A stretch of DNA of 56,492 bases from an uncultured beta proteobacterium (GTDB lineage Bacteria; Pseudomonadota; Gammaproteobacteria; Burkholderiales; Burkholderiaceae_C), in the NCBI GenBank assembly GCA_903914175.1, contig CAIWNX010000001.1, forward strand, positions 1 to 56,492. The letters run 5' to 3'. Under the pieces are notes generated by a model that saw only the letters and a program-made list of their open reading frames with translations, ran no database searches and was not told the DNA's origin. The first letter of the stretch is position 1, and each line of letters starts with the position of its first letter. Both the position numbers and the translations under genes were made by a program. Positions 48,923 to 56,492 of this stretch are shown piece after piece.

Positions 48923-49007
48923 TGAGCGCCGCGCCGGGCCGCCCCAAGCAAGCTCGCACCCCCTCGGGGGGCAGCGAGGACATGAAATGCCGAGCGCGGG
49001 GGCCAGC
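48923..49007. repeat. Intercistronic repeat-like element with CCCCCTCGGGGGG palindrome
   Basis: gccgggccgccccaagcaagctcgcaccccctcggggggcagcgagga; resembles dispersed Comamonadaceae intergenic repeats; partial match at 32958. Confidence 0.5.
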
Positions 49008-50492
49008 ATGAGTCGTCTGATTCTGGGTCCATTCAACCGCATCGAGGGCGATCTCGAGGTGGATATTGAGGTGCAGGACGAGCGCATTGTCGAAGCGCGT
49101 GTCAAGGCGTCGATGTTTCGCGGCTTTGAGCCGATGTTGCTTGGACGCGACCCGATGGACGCGCTGACCATCGTTCCGCGCATCTGCGGCATCTGCTCGG
49201 TCTCGCAGTCGGTGGCGGCGGCGCGCGCCCTGGCCGATGCATCTGGCGTTGTGATGCCGGCCAATGGCCAGCACGCGACCAACCTGATGCTGGCCTGCGA
49301 AAACCTGGCCGATCACCTGACGCATTTCTACGTTTTTTTCATGCCCGACTTCACGCGCGAGGTCTATGCCGACCGGCCCTGGTATGCACAGGCGCAGCAT
49401 CGTTTTGCCGCGGTAGTCGGTGGCAAAGCCGGCGCTGGCCGGCACAGCGCCGCCGCGCTGGCAGCGCGTGCGAAGTGGTTTGAACTGCTGGGCACGCTGG
49501 GCGGCAAGTGGCCGCATAGCGGCGCCATTCTGCCCGGCGGCAGTTCGCGCGCGATTGAGGCCAGTGAGCGCGTGCGCTTGCTGGCCAGTCTGCGCGAAAT
49601 GCGCGCCTTTCTGGAGCAGACCCTGTTCGGCGTCGCGCTGGAAGAAGTGGCGGCGCTCGACAGTCGGACGGCCTTGCAGCACTGCGCTGCGCGCGCCCCC
49701 GGCAGTGATCTGGCGCTGTTTCTTGAAATCGCCGCCGATGCGCAATTGCTTGACATGGGGCCAGGGCCCGGGCGTTACCTCAGCTATGGCGCCTACGCGC
49801 AACCCGCTGGCGGCCATGCGCTGGGGCAGGGTGTCTGGGATGCTTCCTTGCAGCAGCGCCTGCTGCTCGATGCGGCGCAGATCAGCGAGGACATGCGCCA
49901 CGCCTGGCTGGCCGAAGGCCCGAACGGTCAAGCCCTGCACCCGATGGCTGGCCTGACGCAGGTGCAACCCGACAAGCCCGGTGCCTACACCTGGAACAAG
50001 GCGCCGCGCCTGGGTGGGCAGGTGGTGGAGACGGGCGCCATTGCGCGTCAACTGGTCGCTGGCCAGCCCTTGATTCACGAACTGGTGCGTATGCACGGCG
50101 GCAGCGTGTACACGCGTGTGCTGGCGCGGCTGCTGGAACTCGCGCGCATCCTGCCGCTGATGGAACAGTGGCTGCTCGCCTTGCAGCTACGTGAGCCCTA
50201 TCACCTGGTGCAGGCGCTGCCGGCGCAGGGGCAGGGCAGCGGTCTGTCCGAGGCGGCGCGCGGTGCGCTCGGGCACTGGCTGCGCATCGAGAATGGCCGC
50301 ATCGCCAGCTACCAGATCATCGCGCCAACCAGCTGGAACTTCTCGCCGCGTGATGCCGCCGGCACACCGGGCGCGCTCGAAGCTGCGCTGGTCGGTGCGC
50401 GCATCGACAGTTCGCTCGGGCGTGGCCAGAGCGTGGCGGTGCAACACATCGTGCGCTCCTTTGATCCTTGCATGGTCTGCACCGTGCACTGA
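49008..50492 (+). CDS. hoxC: Regulatory [NiFe] hydrogenase large subunit
   Basis: RICGICSVSQSVAAA (L1) and terminal DPCMVCTVH with no maturation extension. Confidence 0.92.
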   Translation: MSRLILGPFNRIEGDLEVDIEVQDERIVEARVKASMFRGFEPMLLGRDPMDALTIVPRICGICSVSQSVAAARALADASGVVMPANGQHATNLMLACENLADHLTHFYVFFMPDFTREVYADRPWYAQAQHRFAAVVGGKAGAGRHSAAALAARAKWFELLGTLGGKWPHSGAILPGGSSRAIEASERVRLLASLREMRAFLEQTLFGVALEEVAALDSRTALQHCAARAPGSDLALFLEIAADAQLLDMGPGPGRYLSYGAYAQPAGGHALGQGVWDASLQQRLLLDAAQISEDMRHAWLAEGPNGQALHPMAGLTQVQPDKPGAYTWNKAPRLGGQVVETGAIARQLVAGQPLIHELVRMHGGSVYTRVLARLLELARILPLMEQWLLALQLREPYHLVQALPAQGQGSGLSEAARGALGHWLRIENGRIASYQIIAPTSWNFSPRDAAGTPGALEAALVGARIDSSLGRGQSVAVQHIVRSFDPCMVCTVH

Positions 50493-50506
50493 TAATTTGC
50501 TTGACC

Positions 50507-51856
<1,350 letters not shown>

Positions 51857-51908
51857 ACTTGGCCCAAAATCAAACCCCATTCGAATCCAGTCAACTCCGA
51901 GGTACGCC

Positions 51909-52775
51909 ATGAAAAACGCCCGTCGATTGATCACCCTGGCCACTTTGTTTGCCGCCGCCACGTCCCAGGCTCAATGCCTGAGCGACGCGCAGGTGGAAGA
52001 TTTTGTCGGCAGTTATTTTGCAAAAACCCCAGCCGTGAATCCGCCAGCCTCGTCCGAAGAAGACGGCGCCTGCACGCGCGGCAAACTCAACGCTGTGCTG
52101 TCCAAACGCCTGGGCAAGGTGATTGGTTACAAGGCTGGGCTGACCAATCCGGCGGTGCAAAAGCGCTTCAATTACGACAAGCCGGTCTGGGGCAAGCTCT
52201 ACGAGGGCATGCTGTTGCCCAGCGGTGCCAGCGTGGCGGCCGGTTTTGGTGCCAAGCCCTTGTACGAGGCCGACATGCTGGTGCGCGTCAAGAGCGAGGC
52301 CATCAACCAGGCGACGACGCCGATGGAGGTGCTCGATGCGATCGACCAGGTCATCCCCTTTATCGAACTGCCGGACTTGATGGTCGAGAGCATTCCCAAG
52401 CTCAACGGGCCTGCGGTGTCGGCCATCAACGTCGGTGCGCGTCTGGGCGTGGTGGGCACGCCGATTGCGGTGCCGCAGTACCGCGCTGAACGCTACGCCA
52501 TGCTCGATGCGCTGCGCGACATGAACGTGGTGGTGACAGACGCAGCCGGTGCGCGTCTGGGCGGTGGCAAGGGCAGCGACATTCTGGAACACCCGCTCAA
52601 TGCGGTGGTCTGGTTGGCGCAGGCGCTGGCCAAGGAGGGACTTGCCATGAAGCCGGGCGAGCTGATCAGTCTGGGTTCCTTCTCGGCGCTGCTCGCGCCC
52701 AAGGCGGGTCTGCGCGCTACCGTGAGTTACGATGGCCTCAGTGGCGCCGCTCCGGTCTCGGTGAGTTTCAAGTAG
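51909..52775 (+). CDS. Putatively exported fumarylacetoacetase/2-keto-4-pentenoate hydratase-fold protein
   Basis: Signal peptide MKNARRLITLATLFAAATSQAQ; KVIGYKAGLTN, YEADMLVRVKSEAIN motifs. Confidence 0.75.
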   Translation: MKNARRLITLATLFAAATSQAQCLSDAQVEDFVGSYFAKTPAVNPPASSEEDGACTRGKLNAVLSKRLGKVIGYKAGLTNPAVQKRFNYDKPVWGKLYEGMLLPSGASVAAGFGAKPLYEADMLVRVKSEAINQATTPMEVLDAIDQVIPFIELPDLMVESIPKLNGPAVSAINVGARLGVVGTPIAVPQYRAERYAMLDALRDMNVVVTDAAGARLGGGKGSDILEHPLNAVVWLAQALAKEGLAMKPGELISLGSFSALLAPKAGLRATVSYDGLSGAAPVSVSFK

Positions 52776-52829
52776 GCGCTGCCTTGGCGTCATCCGCCAT
52801 CGGACCGAACCTCCACAAGAACAGGCTTT

Positions 52830-53450
52830 ATGCAAATCGATCCCGCACTTCAATCTGCTGCCAGCAACTACAAGCTGCTGACCAACCTGGTGCTGCCACG
52901 ACCCATCGCCTGGATCAGCACGCGCAGTGAAAGCGGCGTCATCAATCTGGCGCCGTTCAGCTTCTTCAACGCCATTGGCAGCGAGCCCCCCTACGTCATG
53001 GTCAGCGTCGGTCTGAACGATAAGGGACAAGCCAAGGACACGGCGAAGAACATCGCGTCCAGCGGCGAGTTTGTCGTGAACATGGTGACCGAGGAACTAT
53101 TCGACGCCATGAATATTTCAGCCGCCGACTTTCCACCCGATCAGAGTGAACTTGAAGCAGCGCGACTGCAAACTGCGCCCTCGGTTCATATTCAGACACC
53201 GCGTGTCGCGCAAGCGCAGGTGAGTTTTGAGTGCAAGCTTTTCAGCGCGCAGCAACTGGGCAAGAACACGCTGTTCATCGGCGAAGTCGTGATGTTCCAT
53301 GTGGCCGATGCGCTGATGGGTGAGCGTCTGCGCGTGAATGATTTTTCGCCGCTTGGAAGGCTGGGCTCACCCTCGGTCTATTGTCGTACCACCGACCGGT
53401 TTGACATCGCGCGCATTTCCTACGCCCAGTGGCTGGAGCGCAAGCCATAA
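52830..53450 (+). CDS. Flavin reductase-like, FMN-binding split-barrel protein
   Basis: LTNLVLPRPIAWISTRSESGVINLAPFSFFNAIGSEPPYVMVSVG. Confidence 0.88.
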   Translation: MQIDPALQSAASNYKLLTNLVLPRPIAWISTRSESGVINLAPFSFFNAIGSEPPYVMVSVGLNDKGQAKDTAKNIASSGEFVVNMVTEELFDAMNISAADFPPDQSELEAARLQTAPSVHIQTPRVAQAQVSFECKLFSAQQLGKNTLFIGEVVMFHVADALMGERLRVNDFSPLGRLGSPSVYCRTTDRFDIARISYAQWLERKP

Positions 53451-53501
53451 CGCCTTTCACGTGGGGGCCAATCCGGCCCTGGCACGGGCACACTCAGTAG
53501 G

Positions 53502-53678
53502 TCAGGCAAAGATAGCCGAACCAGGTGTTGTTGTCCGCCGGATTGAAGCTGTTGTCGTTGAGCTTGCGGGCGGCGCCAGCAGGATGATCGTGAGGGCGAC
53601 CGCGATGGTGACCAGACCCAGCGTCAGGCCCGAGAACAGTTGCCGCACGCCTTGAGTTTTCTTGCTATTGAACGACAT
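53502..53678 (-). CDS. Small single-TM membrane protein
   Basis: MSFNSKKTQGVRQLFSGLTLGLVTIAVALTIILLAPPASS...; AAGGGA-like RBS. Confidence 0.45.
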   Translation of the reverse strand: MSFNSKKTQGVRQLFSGLTLGLVTIAVALTIILLAPPASSTTTASIRRTTTPGSAIFA

Positions 53679-53758
53679 GGCAGGGTCCCTTTCTGAATGC
53701 TTGGGTTGAAGGCTGATGCACTGCTTGTGCTCCGATGTCTTCATTCTGGTAATGGCAA

Positions 53759-53775
53759 CTTAAGTTCGGCTTAAA
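53759..53775. promoter_or_regulatory. CTTAA-N6-CTTAA (QseB/PmrA-type) box
   Basis: CTTAAGTTCGGCTTAAA between divergent small-TM gene and VOC gene. Confidence 0.5.
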
Positions 53776-53795
53776 TTGCGATGCGGCAAAATTAA

Positions 53796-55009
<1,214 letters not shown>

Positions 55010-55122
55010 AAATACTCGAAGCGGACGGAGCCCGGCACGCAAATGATAGAGGATTCAGGAGTCGGGCTCGGCCAGGCGCCAAAATGCAGGGTATGGAAGC
55101 AGAGGCCTGAAAACTGATATAT

Positions 55123-55138
55123 ACTTGACATATCAAGT
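55123..55138. promoter_or_regulatory. Palindrome ACTTGA-CATA-TCAAGT, candidate MarR autoregulatory operator
   Basis: Inverted repeat embedding TTGACA just upstream of MarR ATG 55158. Confidence 0.5.
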
Positions 55139-55157
55139 AACTAACAACCTCAATCCA

Positions 55158-55634
55158 ATGACACCTACCCCAACCGTGAATGCCAGCGCAGCGCAGGCCG
55201 ACGCAGGACTCGATTTTTGTTTGCGCCTGACACGCGCCTACGCGACCTTGACGCGGCGCTTGGACAACGCGCTTTCCAATCTGCACGGCCTGAGTTTTGG
55301 TGACTTCATGATTCTGTATTACCTCGATCGGGCGCCGGGAAACAGATTGCGACGCATCGATTTGGCGGAACGCTTGGGCGTGACCGCATCGGGGGTGACA
55401 CGCAGCCTGTTGCCACTTGAAAAAGTCGGCCTTGTGGCGCGACAACCCGACCCCCGCGATGCACGGATTGGCTACGCTTCGCTGACAGAAGCCGGGCAAC
55501 AGTTGCTCAAATATGCGCTGGTATCGGTGGTGCCGATTGCGCAGGAAGCGGTCCAGGTGGTGCCAGCGGACCAGATCGAGGCACTATCGGGTCTGCTCGG
55601 ACAGCTGGCCGGCATAAATCTCTCGAACAATTAG
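55158..55634 (+). CDS. MarR family transcriptional regulator
   Basis: RRIDLAERLGVTASGVTRSLLPLEKVGLVARQPDPRDARIGYASLTEAG. Confidence 0.88.
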   Translation: MTPTPTVNASAAQADAGLDFCLRLTRAYATLTRRLDNALSNLHGLSFGDFMILYYLDRAPGNRLRRIDLAERLGVTASGVTRSLLPLEKVGLVARQPDPRDARIGYASLTEAGQQLLKYALVSVVPIAQEAVQVVPADQIEALSGLLGQLAGINLSNN

Positions 55635-55705
55635 CATTGCCGTATAGGCCACATCGCCGCAACCGGCGATGGACAGCGTCGGCATGGCCTTCGGTTTGCA
55701 CCACG

Positions 55706-55894
55706 TTACAGCGCAAGTTGCTCAGTGGCGCTTGCGGCTTCGGCCAACTGGCTGGTGCCGCTAGCGCAGACGGCCGCGGGTGTGTGGGCGAGGTGGTCGA
55801 AACCCATCAGCATGGAGCCGTTGACCGTGAACGCGATCAGGCAGGCGATGGCGAGGCTGCTGATGCGGATGCGTTGTGTGCTGGCGTAGTTCAT
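55706..55894 (-). CDS. Small exported/membrane-anchored hypothetical peptide
   Basis: ATG with hydrophobic N-terminal segment ISSLAIACLIAFTVNGSMLMG; conservation unknown. Confidence 0.4.
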   Translation of the reverse strand: MNYASTQRIRISSLAIACLIAFTVNGSMLMGFDHLAHTPAAVCASGTSQLAEAASATEQLAL

Positions 55895-56115
55895 GGTGTT
55901 CTCCGGTTCGTGAGCCCCTGTGGCTCGATGGGTGAACTGTAGAAAAACCTGCCCCGGGTTGCCAGCGCTTTGCGATGAACTGCAGCACGGTGCGAAAGAC
56001 CGCGTGTTTCACCCGATCAACCGCGCGCACCTGATCAATATCCCTCTTTTGGGGGATAGCCAGGCAGCCCTGACGTCGCTAATCTCGGGTGCATCGCTTG
56101 CTTCGCCCCGTTCCC

Positions 56116-56340
56116 ATGAAACTTCTTGCATTGCTGTTGATTCTGTTCGCGCTGGTCGCCTGCGGCGGCGGTGGCGGCGACCCGGGCGCCAGCTCAGGTT
56201 CGGGTGCTGTGGCTTCTGGCAGCCTGTGCGGGCACGACGTGGGCCCCAACCTGATCGAAGGGACGGTGAGCAAGGTGCACGACGGCGACACCATCACCGT
56301 CAATGGCGAGAGCATCCGGCTCGACGGCATCGCCCCGATG
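56116..56340 (+). pseudogene. Staphylococcal-nuclease-like lipoprotein, 5' fragment, apparently truncated
   Basis: MKLLALLLILFALVAC lipobox; EGTVSKVHDGDTITVNGESIRLDGI is the SNase N-terminal signature; frame then leaves homology at about 56331. Confidence 0.55.
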
Positions 56341-56492
56341 GCCACTCAAAGGGCCCCACTTATGGCCAGTCAAACTGCTCCACCCCGACCACCGTAAATT
56401 GATTTGCTGACCTGGGCGCACCAGTAGCTCGGAGGTCACCGGGCAGGACGTTACTTTCACCCCCTCACCTTTGAGGGGATAACCGGAGTGAA
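56332..56492. mobile_element. Possible IS21-family-like element terminus (partial, continues past window)
   Basis: Direct repeats TGGCCACTCAAA / TGGCCAGTCAAA about 28 bp apart at the point where the SNase reading frame is broken. Confidence 0.4.

Noticed and set aside
47921-50492. Membrane-bound uptake hydrogenase (HupSL/HoxKG)
   Set aside because: No Tat signal on the small subunit, no C-terminal maturation extension on the large subunit, no cytochrome b gene; PAS kinase follows, so a sensor hydrogenase is the better call
55125-55157. TTG start at 55125 for the second MarR gene
   Set aside because: It lies inside the operator-like palindrome; ATG 55158 gives a typical MarR N-terminus

Overview
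The window is GC-rich chromosomal DNA that looks like a Burkholderiales/Comamonadaceae-type betaproteobacterium (inferred from gene content and repeat style). From left to right it holds: (1) the 3' part of a complex I operon, nuoG(partial)HIJKLMN, whose nuoL carries a 651-bp in-frame internal tandem duplication; (2) Nudix, DUF1178 and a very large NAD-glutamate dehydrogenase; (3) an MsbA-like ABC exporter divergent from a MarR-OMP-EmrA-EmrB efflux operon, with 29-nt palindromic intergenic repeats; (4) a small c-type cytochrome, an AttH/lipocalin-like protein and a HlyD-ABC-ABC2 exporter; (5) a six-gene Hyf/complex-I-like membrane operon whose 'hydrogenase large subunit' lacks both Ni-Fe cysteine motifs, i.e. 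an Ehr-type complex of unknown reaction; (6) a porin-cytochrome extracellular electron transfer locus (decaheme PioA/MtrA-type, very large PioB/MtrB-type barrel, diheme cytochrome c, small wHTH), divergent from a QseBC/PmrAB-type two-component system and a HiPIP (PioC-like); (7) an H2-sensing module (HupK-like, HoxB/HupU, HoxC/HupV, HoxJ/HupT); (8) assorted accessory genes, ending in an SNase-like gene apparently interrupted by an IS-like terminus. The most interesting points are the nuoL duplication, the cysteine-less Ehr complex with a possible frameshifted, translationally coupled extra ORF, the Pio-like electron-uptake locus, and recurring CTTAA-N6-CTTAA boxes that could define a regulon of the resident QseB/PmrA-type regulator. 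All calls come from reading the sequence and the supplied ORF track; no database search was run.
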